Below the pieces are notes generated by a model. That model was not told where the DNA came from. It worked only from the letters and a program-made list of their open reading frames with translations, and did not search any database. From Lates calcarifer (taxonomy: Eukaryota; Chordata; Actinopteri; Centropomidae): a stretch of 64,000 nucleotides of DNA. The position numbers and the translations under genes are program-made. Below, one piece after another: positions 13,899 to 27,400 of this stretch. Each line of letters opens with the position of its first letter. The first letter of the stretch is position 1. The stretch covers positions 7,151,621 to 7,215,620 of the forward strand of contig NC_066843.1 in the NCBI RefSeq assembly GCF_001640805.2. The letters run 5' to 3'.

Positions 13899-15339
13899 TG
13901 TGGGTTTTGGAAATTTAGGAAAATCTATAACCTACTGAAGCAGCTGAAAATATGCAGAAAACATCTTACATAAAGGTGTCTACTTTAAAAGTTTTCTTAT
14001 GTAAGAAAGGTATACTGGACATTAGGGGTGGGGGCATGTCAAAGTAATTACAACTGGATAGACCAGGGCTTATGCATAATGACAAGGCAGTGCACTCGGT
14101 GGACCTTAGCAGCTGAATAATGGATTAGACATATAATTGCATTTGTAAATTAAAATGCCTCACAGGAAAAAAAAAAGAGTTGGACAGAACCAATTAAGTT
14201 CCCAGATTCAGAGGGAAAGAGAAGGGATTGAAGTCTGACATGCTTCAGTAATGATGGAGCAGACCTCATCAAATTGCTTGACAATATGATGGCAATATGA
14301 AAACAAAAACTCGATTATTAACACCAAAATTTAAATTTGGAAAGTCACACTGGAGACAGGTAAAAGTCAGGAAAAGTCAACTTTGTAATTAAAAAAAGAA
14401 AAAGAAAAGTGATCTCCAAAACCCTAAAAATTATTTTTTTTTATCACTAGCACTGAAATGTGTTATAAAATGAAACCTGTTGCAAAATCAGTTACATTTT
14501 GAGCTGGAAGTGCATCTGAAGGCAACATGACCACTTGTAAGAGTCTAACATAGAGAAAACGTGAGGTTTTTCCCACTTCCCCCATTACACACAGCTTCAC
14601 CTTTATTAGAGTTGTGATATTCACAAGTGAGGTGTTAAAAGTCAGGAACTGTTTTGCAGCTTCGTTATTAATAACAAAAATGCATTCAGTGCAGCAAAAA
14701 GACAAAAGGTTAAGGACGCAGGCAGTATGTCCTCGTGTAGTTTCTCAGTCATTGAGAGTTTAAAAATCTTTTTTGGATAGTAGACATAACTGTATACATG
14801 TATATGACAAATTAATCAATTTAAAGTATTCACACACTGTTTGGTCTTTAAGCTGTTGTTTCACTTGCATATTGAAAACATGAAATACCAAATGTGTCTT
14901 TAATGCAGCTGGTAAGTTTTTCCATAACTGAAATGAAAAAGATGACTGATCATAACATAACTCTACAATTAGGCCTACCACTTGTTGCTCCTCTGATTGT
15001 GACTCTTTAATATTATGTTTTTTCATCAGCTGGTGGATTATATCTGAAGTAAGGTTATTTATTCATTTAAATTTTGTTTTTGTAAATTGAGACTTTGGGA
15101 AAATGTCAGAACTAAGCAAATGTCATGTTTTTATTTGGTGGCTTATTAAAAATTGGATGAGGCTTAGGGCCTAGTAAAATTTTGACCTCAGCAGTTCTAA
15201 AATCTTGTGTCCAGTGTTGAAGGAAACATTCCTTTTACTTCATTTCAAAAGTATATTTATTCAAAATAAAAACAGTACGCTGATTCAGAAGGTGTAATAA
15301 TACAGGTAAGTGCATCGGCTATAACAATGCAGAGAAGGT

Positions 15340-15548
15340 AAACACTGGTGTATCCATCGCCTTCCCTTTGCAGCGCCCCCTGCGTCATTTTTTGGTGCTT
15401 GCAGTGCACTGGCGTGCAGGCGGACGTGCATGCACGGGAGCAACAGATCCGAGCGCATGCGCAATTCATTGTTTTGACTGAAAATGCCGTCGGTTTCGAA
15501 AACGGCGGCCAATGCGTCTCCTCAAACCGAGAAACCTACCCACTATAC
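15340..15548 (+). promoter_or_regulatory. CpG-rich promoter and first exon of unkl, with NRF1 site
   Basis: CG dinucleotides, rare elsewhere in the window, cluster from about 15360 to 16140. The perfect palindrome GCGCATGCGC at 15453-15462 is the NRF1 consensus and lies 22 bases before the start codon. No TATA box is evident. This is the usual look of a housekeeping-type CpG-island promoter. Confidence 0.6.
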
Positions 15549-18500
15549 GTGAGTAAAGCCTGCTGCGAAGAAACGGCAAAATCGCTCGCTGTCGAAAACG
15601 TTACTCGCACGTGCACCCGTGCGCGTTTGCATTTCTTGCATTCCTCAACTCTTGTGTGTGCGTTAAAAACATGGTGCTTTTCCTGGCTTTGTGACTACCT
15701 AACGTTACATAGCAAACAGCGACTGCACGCTAACGACACCAGCCTTAATGTGGGGAAACACGAACGTCTTAAATCGCTTAACTGACCAGCCAGTCGTTAC
15801 CGGAATCGTTTACAACTGTTTTACAGAGTTGATTAATTGTTTTGAATCACCCGTTGAATATTATACCGTCAACTTGGTCTGCTAAATGATTAGCCAGGAA
15901 CTCGCTAACCAGTCTGCTTGTAAATAGCTCGGCCTTATTTTGAGTTCCCTCTTACTACGCACATTTATAGACGTACGCTCAGGGACTTTGAACGAGTATC
16001 ACGTCGAAATACTTGCGTAGTTTTCTCTCTGAATACCAAGCTAACGTTAATGACCCAAAATATAGAGTAGCCTACACCACTAGCAGCATAACACGACGCT
16101 GAACTTTTTCTTAGCCAGCTACGACTTTTCGCGTGGTTAATAGTCATATTGAAACCCGGTTCCTGACACCATCTTTTTTATTATTATTATTTTTCCTCGT
16201 TTTTTCAGATACTTGAAGGAGTTCAGGACAGAGCAGTGCCCGTTGTTCCTCCAGCACAAGTGTACGCAGCACAGACCCTTTACCTGCTTTCACTGGCATT
16301 TTCTCAACCAGCGGCGAAGACGACCCATAAGGAGAAGAGACGGGACTTTTAACTACAGCCCGGACGTGTACTGCACGAAGTACGACGAGACCACAGGCAT
16401 TTGCCCGGATGGAGATGAGTAAGTCCCAGTTTCATGCATGCATTGCCATGCTTCAGCTTCATGAGAAATGTCATGTGTGTCATGATGCAAGTGACTGATG
16501 TTCTTCTGACAAGTTTGGGGATGAGGACCATTGCACATAAATACCACTAAAATACAGAATGCAATGTATTCGGACACTTAAGCAGTAATAGATGAGTGTC
16601 TGCCCCTACATGGCTTTGGGCTATGGTTTGTCTTGCATTGGAGGAATTGTGTGAATATACCTGGTTTCTTTGTTTATGTTTGACTTCATTGCTTCATATA
16701 GTGAGTTTTACAGTGACTGAAACAAACTTAAAGAAGCTGAAGTACCTTTCATTGTGTTTTGATTTATACATACCATAGAGTATTTGCTCTGTAGATTTGC
16801 AGGACACTGAGTGTCCTGAAAAATGAGATTTTTTATTTTTATTTTTGTGCATTTTAAGGAAAATTCTTACAGATAAAAACTTTATCTTGACTTCACCTGC
16901 ATTTTGTGGCAACCATAACACAAGTTTGTAGGATAAGCAATCTGTTTAATTCCATATGTGTAGGGCTGCAACTAATGCTTATTTTCATTGTTGATTAATA
17001 TGCTGATTATTTTCTTGATTCATTGCTTTGTCTGTAAAATGTGAGAGAATAGTGAAAAATGCCTGTTATAATTTCCAACAGCACCATGCAACATGTTCAG
17101 ATGTCTTGTTTTGTCTGACCACAAGTTCAAACCCCAAAATATTCAGTTTAGTATCATGCACAACAATGAAATCACCCCTCAAATCTTCACAATTGAGTGG
17201 TTGGAACCAGCCACTATTTGGCATTTTGCTTAAAAAATAATCAGAATTCTGTTTGCTGACAAGTAGATTTTCACATATGACGAATTGGTGTTTTGGTGAA
17301 TAACAATAAACATAGTAAGCAGAAAAATATAAAGAAAGATAGAGCATTTACCACAAGTCAAGAAGGTTAAATAGAAAAAGGAAATTGGCGATAAAATATA
17401 AAAAACTATGAAAATATGTACAATATGGTAGTTTAACGAATTAAAACAATGATGTGATTATCAAAATTGTCAGTACATTTGCTGTCAAACAACAACAATT
17501 GTTGCTGCTCTACATGTGTGCATCAGCTCAACAAAATTGTGTATTCTTTGCAGGAGTGAGGAGTGTGTGATGAATAATGATTCTGTTATTTTGGAATTAA
17601 TTGATTTTCACAGGAAAATAGGGATTTGTTTGGTAGTTGCTTGGTAAACAGTGTTAACACAGTTCTCCTGTCTGATGCCTGTGTGATGTTGAAGTAGATT
17701 TTAGCAGCACATTACATTCTCTATGTAGAATATGTACCAACTTTACTTTTCTGGTTGAACTCTGACTTTGTATTTTAAAATGTCAGTTCTCCATAATATC
17801 ATTTCTGTTTGTATTTTTCCTGTATGTGAGCACATATTTTTGGACATGGAGTTTTCTTTTTTTTAACCTCTGTCATCACATGAGAACAACATTTTGTGAA
17901 AGGCTTGTGGCTTTAAAAGAGTCAAGAATTTTCATGAGTACTGATTAACTGTCGGGTGACACAGAAACTAGATATGTGAATTCTCAAAAGGGGTGGCAAT
18001 GGCATTCCCCTTCAGTTTGCAGCAGGCAGTGTATAAAGAGAGCAGCCTCTCTATGTGATTAGGAATTAAAAATGGTACAGCATTTAATTGAGCCCCTCAT
18101 AGAAATAAAATTAAAACAAAAAAACGGATTGAACGGAAAATAAACGACTGTAATCCTTGCAATTCCTCCACTGCCAATGAAAGCTATTTCTGTATGACCC
18201 TATGTGTTGCTATAGCAACTGTTGCTACTCAAGAAAGGAAAATTTGCCTTATTCAAAAGGCTTATTGGTCATACATTTTTGAAGGCATCGCTGGTGTGTC
18301 AGCCCTGCATTCACAATATTAAATATTATTGATTAAAAATGTCTTCAACTGAGAATGACCTCCTTTTAATGCAATTTATAAGCCTTGTTGGTTCATTACA
18401 AAATGTCTGGACCATGTCTTAAATGTCAGTGCAGTGCTTATCTTTTTCATGCTTGTATAATTTTGTCATATGAAACATGCTGCCTGCACAAACATTTTAA

Positions 18501-21500
18501 AATTGTAGTGAATGTTCGTATCTTGAACTTGAGGAAGGTTCCTACAATTTTTAAAAACAAAATTCTCCCTTATTATGTCTCCAATTATTAGTTTAGATCA
18601 TCATTATTGTAATGTAATGCCAAATCTTTTTTATAAAATGAACTGACATATCTCAATGTTGTTTCCTTGCTTCCTTAGCTGTCCCTATTTACACCGGACC
18701 ACTGGTGACACAGAGCGCAAGTACCATCTACGCTATTACAAGACAGGCACTTGTATCCATGAGACAGATGCTCGAGGGCATTGTGTGAAGAATGGCCTCC
18801 ACTGTGCTTTTGCTCACGGGCCACATGATCTCCGACCTCCAGTCTATGATATCAGGTGACATACAAAGCAAATAGTGGCCTCTCTTTCCCCTGGCAAACT
18901 TTTCACTCACAAGCCTCACAATGGAACTAACAAGTCAGCCAATTTAGACATAATGTAAACGGAATACCTGTATCGCAGGGGTTTAATGCATTGACAGACT
19001 CACATTTTAGTGTTTACCTCTGTTTTTAGGGCTTGGCTTGAAGCATTTCTAAAAAGAAAATTACAAACACCTGCTACTGAATACACATGTTTCATTCAGC
19101 TCTGTGTCGCTGAAGAGCAGAGTGAGGTTAACTGATAGCAGCAAGTGCCAAGACTTTAAACAAAGGATTTCCTGAGCAAAATATTTACTGCAGTGAAAAT
19201 TCAGGAGTTACATTGATAAACATTTGTGATATTATTTTGTGATTCATAATACAAGTTATATCATCATGCTGCTAGGCTGACTTGTAACTAATGCTAAAAC
19301 ACAGTACATGTCAGATGGTCCAGTATCAGGTGTCACTTGTATTTGTATTGTTTGATTATGACAACAAACATCCAAAGTTTAAGGCCACTGAACCAACCCC
19401 TTTCTCTCTCTTTTGCTGCTTTTTGAGGACAAGGAGTAAAAATAACATTTCTTGTTTTGTGCACAGAGAGATCCAAGCACAAGAGGCCCTTCAAAATGGA
19501 CAGCTGGGATCTGGGGAAGGTATTCCTGATTTGCAGCCTGGCGTATTAGCCAGCCAAGCTATGATTGAGAAAACTCTGACAGAAGACCCTCGGTGGCAAG
19601 GTGAGAAACACATCTTGAACAGTGATGGTCTCATTCAATGCCAAGTCCATTATAAAGGAGTAAACCTTTTGTTTTGACACCAATATTTTGTGCTTTTTTA
19701 TTTTTTTTGCAGATACCAACTTTGTTTTAGCCAATTATAAAACAGAACAGTGTACTAAGCCCCCAAGACTATGCAGACAGGGCTATGCTTGCCCCCACTA
19801 CCACAACAGTAGAGATCGAAGACGAAATCCACGAAAATTCAAATATAGGTAAGATGTGACTCGGTTTAGGTCAAAAAAAAAGGGAAAAAAGAAAACGTGG
19901 TTTGCAGTGTGTTAACAGTTCTGGTCTTGCACATGACACTGCAGGTCAACTCCTTGCCCGAATGTGAAACATGGGGATGAATGGGGCGAGCCCTCAAAGT
20001 GTGAAAGTGGAGACAGTTGCCAGTATTGTCACTCTCGCACTGAACAGCAGTTTCACCCAGAGGTGAGTGAATTGTCTTTTCTCCTAAAAATAAAATTGGA
20101 ATAAATCACATTCAACTTTATATAATAAAAGTTTCAGTATTATAGAGTATATGATTTGAGTTTTTGTTAAATAAGCTGTGTTATATTTGAGATGTTATTG
20201 TTTAAGCATTGGATGATATCATAGCTTCACTGATAACTCTGGAAGACATCGTAACTTTGTATCTCAATGGCTTCTGATTTGTTTTTCTTTTTCCAAGATC
20301 TACAAATCTACCAAATGCAATGATATGCGACAAACTGGATACTGTCCCAGAGGACCGTTTTGTGCATTTGCACATGTAGAAAGTAAGTTAAAGCTTGTCA
20401 ACACTGAACTACCTTTTGATACTCTGTTCATAGAGCCAGGTATTAAAAGGGTTTGAGAAGTGATGTTAACTGCCCGTCCAACTCTGTGGAGAAGAAGAAA
20501 TACATTAATTCTTCTCCTGTCAAAGGGTTCTTTTAAGTCATCAGCACACAATAGAACAAAATACAAACTTTTATGTTGAGACTTTCTTTTAATTGGAAGT
20601 TGTGTTTGTGGTGGAAAATGTATGAAATTATGGTTTCGTAACGCTTGTCTTTTTGAATCTCTGATTGACTTCATCACAGCCATAAGAAACATGAATGTTA
20701 TTAGATGTTGGTTGGTTTGTTACAGACTACATGAAGTTTGATTCTGACCCTTTTAAAATCCTTCCAGGAATTCCCTCTACAGAGGAGACCATGAGTTCTT
20801 TGCTAACAGCGATACAGTCGAGTTCACAGTCCCAGCTGGGCTCTCAGCAGTATTCAGAGTGTCCAGTCAGTGAGTGGAACAGTGGAGGAAACTCCACCAC
20901 CAGCGCAACCAGTAGCAATGGACAAGTGGGAAGTGTATGTTTTTTTTTGTTGTCCCTAAATAGGAAATGTTAGTCAGTTTGACTATGGTGCTGCAGTTGT
21001 GCAAACCGGCCCTTTACTTGTCAACATGTTGTTTACCATGCTCTCATTTTTTTTCTGTTGGCATGTTTTTATACATTGATTTGTCATTATTAGTTTTCTT
21101 TTACTGTTTTACATTCATTACCACATTCTTTAAAAAGAACAGAGTCAATTTCTCATCTCTATTTAAGAGGATTATTCAGTATTAGCAGTTAGTCATCATT
21201 TGTTACATTCTCAATCTATGAGCCTCTCATGTCTTTCTCAGCAGTGATCACCTTCAGAATAATGATTTTATTTATTTTATGTTTTAATCACTTTATTAAG
21301 ACCATGTGCGCTTCTCTTTCTCAGGTTTCATGTTCTAATAGCTCAACTGTAACGCCAAGCTCAGGGAGCGACAGTTTGTTATCCCCAGTGGGATCCATCA
21401 GCAGGCCCAAATCCTTAACTAATAGTAGTTTATGTTCAGAGTCCGCCACATCCAGTGTCTCATCTCTGACGTCTAACTATCCTAAAGCTCCGGGCTTTGA

Positions 21501-24460
21501 ACGTGAGGATCAGGTACACAGACTGCTCTCTTCAGCTTTAGGAGGAATACAACACATAGACAATGTAGGGCCTGACTCTTACTGTTTCATTGGCATTTTT
21601 TTAAGTCATTGTTTTATTTATCCTCTCATTCATTATTTGCAATGCCATTTTAGTTTTTGAGCCATTTTCCCATGATTTGCATTGTTTATGTGTTCTCAAC
21701 CCAAAAAAAAAAGGTAATTATAGAATATCTGTAAAATTGTGCATATTTAGTATTTGTAACACTTGAGTATCTTATGTTATATATAATTATAATCAAAATT
21801 GATATAATGATAGATGATTGGCTAAAAGATATTTTCACACTGCACACATAGCCAGCAGTATTTTTAACTCCACACTAAAAAATCCTTTTACTTTGATTCC
21901 ACTGCTTTCTGACATTGTAATTACAGAAGGAAGCTGCCCACTCACAGTGAAATGCATCAGTCTTTATCATTCAGGGCACACTCTAATCAAAGGCAATATG
22001 TTGTTGAGTTATTCCTAGAGCTAGGCAGAGTCAAATCACATGATCAGTTTACACACCTCTGATGCTGATTGGATGTAATTCAGCAGACACACCACATAAA
22101 TCATCACAATAACAAGAACTATTGGAATTGAGCAGTATTTAACGCTCCTCCAAAGCTTGTCATCAAGTCACAGTTAGCTCTGCCTGGGAACATGAATAAT
22201 GGTTATGGAGCAAAGAGTCTGTGTTTAAATAGGCTCTTTTATTTTTGTCTGTCTGTAGCTATGTATACTGTAAAAATGCCTTCATTTGATATTAAATGTC
22301 TGAATGTAAATTTAGATTTGTCACTGAAATGTGCTGTTTCATTGTTATTTGATTTGATTTTTAGATTAAGAACAAGGGGCAGGTGGATCAAAAATTGATG
22401 GACCAAGAAAAACAGGTTTGTGTTTTTATGGGTTTCTTTGTGGTGATGGCTTGATGATATTATATAATAAATAATGTGCTTATTTAGTTAGAAAACCTAA
22501 GCCATAATTAACAGCAAATACTTTCTGTGCTCCCCTTTTAGACACAAAATACTGTATTCTCTGCGGTGAACCCTTTGGCATCAAGCTTTACCTCCAGTAT
22601 AACATCCAGCTTGGCCTCGAGTATTGGCTCAGATAGTTCCTCACCCACCACCTTATCAACGATGAATGCAAAAGCCACTCCTTTCTATCCAGGGAGCAAC
22701 ACAGTGGAGTCTGTCATAGGTAAGTGCATTTAAAACCAATGGTAAATAGGTTGATCCGACTACTACCACTCTGTATTTTGTTGTCAAATGTCAGTCAGAT
22801 GTTTTTCGTTTTCCCTCAGGATCCGCTCTGGATCTCAACTTCAGTGACATTAATGTTGCATCTCTTGATAAGGAGTTGGAGGAACAAGACAGTGTTGGGT
22901 TGGCAAGTAAGGACCCCTAGTTTGTTTAGGAAATTTCAGCTGTAGAAAGTTCTTGTAAATGATTTTAAGAGCGGCAACCATATTTTGTTTGTTCCCCACA
23001 GGTCAAAGGGTGCTTGGTGGATCTGCTCCCGTTAACATTCCCGGCTCCCTGGCACGATCAGTCCTCTTTCAATTCCTCATCATCACTCTCCACCTCCCCG
23101 CTAAGCTCCCTTTCCCAGTCCCTGTCACAGTCTCTCCTGTCTGGGGCGGTATCACAGCAAAATCAACCTTCAAATATGTTAGCCAAGCAAGAGCACGGCC
23201 TCCTGGGAACACCCACCTCCTCCTCTCAGAACTCTTTGGGTAAGCTGATAGCATCAGACGTCTTGCTCCAAGTGAGATTGGAAGCATGCAACTTCAGATT
23301 TTAATCTCAGTCTTAAATGTCAGTAAAATACACAGAGTCTTTGAGACTTACTACACCACTACTCTGTTCAATTCATATAAGTATTAAGCACCTCCTTCAC
23401 CATTACTTAAAATGTAATTGTAGTTCCATATGAGTTTGAGTTCAGTAAAAAAATTTCTCTCTGGTCAAACAAAAAGTTTCTCAAAACTAAATCACTCTCT
23501 AAAGTTACACACAGAGCCCAAACTAACAATTCACTTTTATTGCTTGGTCTTGTGATTTCAACACATCACTCACCCAGGCTTAAATGGAGGAGCCAGCAAC
23601 ATTTGGGACTTTGTAAGTGGCAGCTTTTCGCCAAGTCCGTCTCCAGTTTTCAGCAGCCTAACCTCCACGACCAGCAGCGCTGATCTGGCCCGCCTTTTTA
23701 GAGAGCTGGACGAGGCCAAGAGGAAGATCAAACAATGGGAGGAGGCCTGGCATCAGGTCAAACAAGTCAGTGCTATAAATGAACTCTTATTTCATTACAG
23801 AATTATTTTCCTTTTCATAGACAGCAAGATTATTTTTACTAATTAGAAGACTTAACTTTGTTCCAGGCCTGTGAAGCTTGCCAGAAAGAAGCTCATGAAG
23901 CAAAGGAACAAGCAAAAACAGCTGAGGCAGAGCGGCAGCTGGCAGAACAGAAATGGGAAGAAACAGAGCGCAAGCTGAAAGAGCTCCAAGGGGACTTTGA
24001 TGTGCTTTGTCGCACCCCTGGAACACCTCTTCTGCGTAGCTATGGAGAGCTGGACCAGCTCCCCTTGTCAAAGCTTCACTCCATCCAGAGTCAGCTGCGT
24101 AATGACCTAGACCTTATAGACGGGGTAAGAAAGACTAGATCACACACAGCATTTCATTTGTAGCATCTGCATAGTTTTAAAAACGGTTTTTCTGACTACC
24201 ATTCAGATCTTTGTTTTGTCACCAAGCATGCTTATTTTGAAAAGTCTGCATGAACTGCATTTACCTAAGTTGCAGCTGATATTCGTTCTTTTCTTCCCCA
24301 ACAGGTAATATATCAGCTTCAGTCAAAGAAATGTATAGTTTGCCAAAAGCATGATCGTTGCATTGTTCTGCAGCCTTGCCAACATTATGTACTATGTGAG
24401 AACTGTGCACCTAGTAAAACAGAATGTCCCTGCTGTAGAACGAAAATATTGAAGTGGTGA
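15484..24460 (+). CDS. unkl: unkempt-like CCCH zinc-finger/RING protein, 16 coding exons
   Basis: Unkempt-family protein: CCCH fingers bind RNA, and the C-terminal RING suggests ubiquitin transfer. Exons: 15484-15548, 16209-16418, 18679-18855, 19467-19600, 19713-19848, 19945-20062, 20298-20382, 20768-20934 (alternative acceptor 20726), 21325-21513, 22365-22415, 22542-22719, 22820-22906, 23002-23239, 23578-23765, 23867-24124, 24305-24460; all junctions are GT-AG and keep frame, giving about 811 or 825 residues. Exons 2-7 carry the CCCH array (for example CPYLHRTTGDTERKYH and CPRGPFCAFAH). Exon 9 holds the family peptide KAPGFEREDQ. Exons 14-15 form a coiled coil (LARLFRELDEAKRKIKQWEE). The last exon is a Cys/His RING (CIVC, QPCQH, CPCC). 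The MPSVSK start and TEKPTHYTYLKEF junction favour unkl over its paralog unk. Exon 13 needs one base skipped near 23060 to stay in frame. Confidence 0.95.
16964..17255. repeat. teleost dispersed repeat (GGGCTGCAACTAA family)
   Basis: It begins AGGGCTGCAACTAATG, continues GATTATTTTC, then ATGTCTTGTTTTGTCTGACC and AATATTCAGTTTAGT. I recognise this series as a very common interspersed repeat of percomorph fish introns. It lies in unkl intron 2 and its 3' end has decayed. Recognition is from memory of other fish sequence. Confidence 0.7.
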
Positions 24461-27400
24461 TGTACAATTACTCAAGGTACTATTTAAAGAATTAGCCCTT
24501 CGAAAAACTACTAATAGATATTACATTTTCTAAATAGCAATGTCTGTTTCATACAGCGATTGAAATAATTTAGAGCAAAATGATGTTTGACTGACAAAAC
24601 AAATAGTATTATAAATTAGATTATGTACAGGGAATTCAATCATTATAGATTTTGCTCATTTTATGTGAACATTACCTTTGACAACTAGATAGCTTTCTCA
24701 ATGGAAAGCCATGCACTCAAATTAGAATATGAAATTACCTTGCAATGCCCTTTCTCAAATTTTCAATCACGATTCAGACATATTAAAGGACATAAATCTA
24801 CATTTGGTTTACACGTTGTTATGAATACATTTTGGCTAAACACAGTGCAGTTGCACTCTCTCCTAACAAAATGCAAATATGCATTGTCAATTTGACATAT
24901 CGCCCTTACAGATAAATAAAATCCAAATGGGACCAATAAACTTGATTAAAAGCTTAATAGACAAATATATTAATGATTATGAGTTCATATTTCTGGCCAC
25001 TTGTCTTGCTCTTTATGGATTGGTAATATACTTAACGCTGCTTCTTGGTATTAGTGTGGATAAATCTCTAATCCCCCGAGGTAGCATCTTCTTAACTTAA
25101 TGCACTTAAAGTCCAGCCAGAGCAAATTTGATGACATTACAACCCCAACTTTTGAGGAAATCTGTTCCATCACAGATTCTTGTGTGCGAAGAAAGGGAAC
25201 TTATTTCACTGTAACTCAAATAGTCTGTCTTAACCAAAATTGGATACATCTGTTAAACATAAAATGGGCAAAACTCAAAGCTGGTTTGTCTTTAACTGAA
25301 GAGGAATGTGATTGATACTTAATTGAGAAATCATATGTTTTTGTCTGCCTTATTAGTCTGAAATTCCAGAAAAATAAAGAGTGTACTCACATCATTTCAC
25401 TAAGCATGGAGCTTCAAAAACTGGCAAGTGTGAAATGGGATGCTGATCCATGTCGTATTAGAGAGCACTGCAGTGTTTAGAAGCTCCATGCTCTGAGGAA
25501 ACACTCCTGTATTCTTGCATTCAACATGGTGAAGAGTAATTAATGGAAAAATAATAATCTGGCCAAAGTGTTATCCAGCAGTAGTCACTTAATATGCAGA
25601 TTTTTACACCTGATGAGTTATTAGTGCTGATCGAAGACCTGTGTCTATAAATCAGCAGCAGTAAATCAGACTAACCAAGGACAGAACAAAACACGTGAAT
25701 GCTGTGAGTTTGCAGTGTTCCTCTTGAATTAAAGCCACATTTTGTTAAACCCCAGTTTTCCATTGACATTTAATGCAACCAGTCAAGCATCATTATTTTG
25801 ACCAACTTTCTGAAGAAGTTTGATTTCTTATTAAAGCACTTTGTTGACCTGGGACTTTATTAAAGGGTATATAGAATTTTGCTTTAAGCTGCTTTGTAGG
25901 TATTCTTTTGTGTCTTTTTTTTAGATTTATACTTTTTTTCTATATAAGCTAATGTCTGAAGCTTTTGTGTGTACTGTGAAACATAATTTGAATATTTCAT
26001 GTTTCCTATTGTTAAATCATGGCATGGTTCTACATATTATTAAGATTTCATAGAAAAGTACTTAATAGTTTCTACTTTCATAGTTAGATTTATAAAATTT
26101 CAATCAAATAAGTGCAAATTTAAAATGCATTTTAGGCATAACCAGCAGCTGTAATATCAGTAAGGCACATGCTACATGTTAAGGCTGTTACTCAATCAGT
26201 TAGTTTTGTTTTGTAGAGATTTATATAGCCTAGCCATTAGAGAAGCATGTATTGTATTTGCTAAAAGCCTGAAATGGTGATTTTTGTAGGAATCTAGCCT
26301 CTTGACCTTGTCTAGAACATATCGGCCTCTAACTCTAAAGTGCCTTGCCTTAGTTGAAAAGGATATGTGTAGAATTGTCAGAGCAAACACAAGTAGTTGA
26401 AGCTTGTGCGCAGGTTTCTACAAAATGTGTCTTTGTTTAACTTTGCAGAAGAAGTTGACATGTATATGACTATAATATGTGTATATATTAATAATATGCC
26501 AGTGTATTTGGCCAATCCCATTAAGTATTCCTGCGGAAGATAATTGAAAACAAACATTGTCAGTGCCTGTGTCCTGACTTCAACCTTAGAAATGAACCTC
26601 CCCTCTCCCTTCTGACCTCCCACCTGCTCATTCCTTTGTCGTGGTGCTCTTTCGGTGCAGCTTCAGTCTTTGAAATTAGGTTTTTCAATTTAACATTTGG
26701 GAGTATGCAAACATAGAACATATGAATTTGTATAGCAACATATAAAAATGCTTTTGAAACAGTTCTATAACTTAAATTAGTTGTATTATAATAATTCTGC
26801 AGCGAATGAAGAATCCTGTAGTTAACTTGTAAGTTGGATTTTGCATAGGATTTGTGCTTAGGTTCCTCTAATTGAAATGACCTTCTACTGTGTTAAAGAA
26901 ATCTTTTTATTCTTGCTTTAAATTCAATAGAAAATCATGTATCTCCAGGTACACCTTTTTGCTACTTATAAATATGGGAAAATACATTGTTTACATTAAC
27001 ATAAATGACGATTAAGCAACTCAGAGGAAAAATATCAAGAAAGGTTATGGTATTTTAGCATTTTCATGATTATATTTCAGCATAAAAGGCAGGCTAAACA
27101 CTTCTGGTATTGCATGTTATGCGATATATTAACCAGCTACAAAAAAAAGAGAAAAAAACAAAAAAAAAGTTTGCACTGTGTCACACTGCCAGACTATTTG
27201 TATTGACTTATTTTTAGTGTAGTAAAGGCTTAATAACTTCTGCAAGCTTCGCTGCTACTGGAAAAGGTATTGATGTAGTTTCTTGTTATACATTTAGTGT
27301 TTAATGTTTGAATGTTGTGCATCCACAGGTCAGATTTCAGAAACTATGAAATAATCTGTCTTCTGCATTCAACTTGACTAAACCTTATTTGATTGAATAG

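Larger units (their letters stand above)
11764..15339. other. intergenic between gper1 and unkl, no gene seen
   Basis: AT-rich, with short microsatellites. Open frames are short and unremarkable, and no repeat family was recognised. Confidence 0.5.

Noticed and set aside
15348..15785. 145-codon plus-strand ORF over the unkl promoter
   Set aside because: It is in a different frame from the MPSVSK start, runs through a good splice donor, and is open mainly because the CpG island has few stop codons.
23014..23304. Open frame of 96 codons in the second frame across unkl exon 13
   Set aside because: It is the downstream half of exon 13 read after the one-base shift, not a separate gene; its first codons replace the conserved SAPVNIPGSL.
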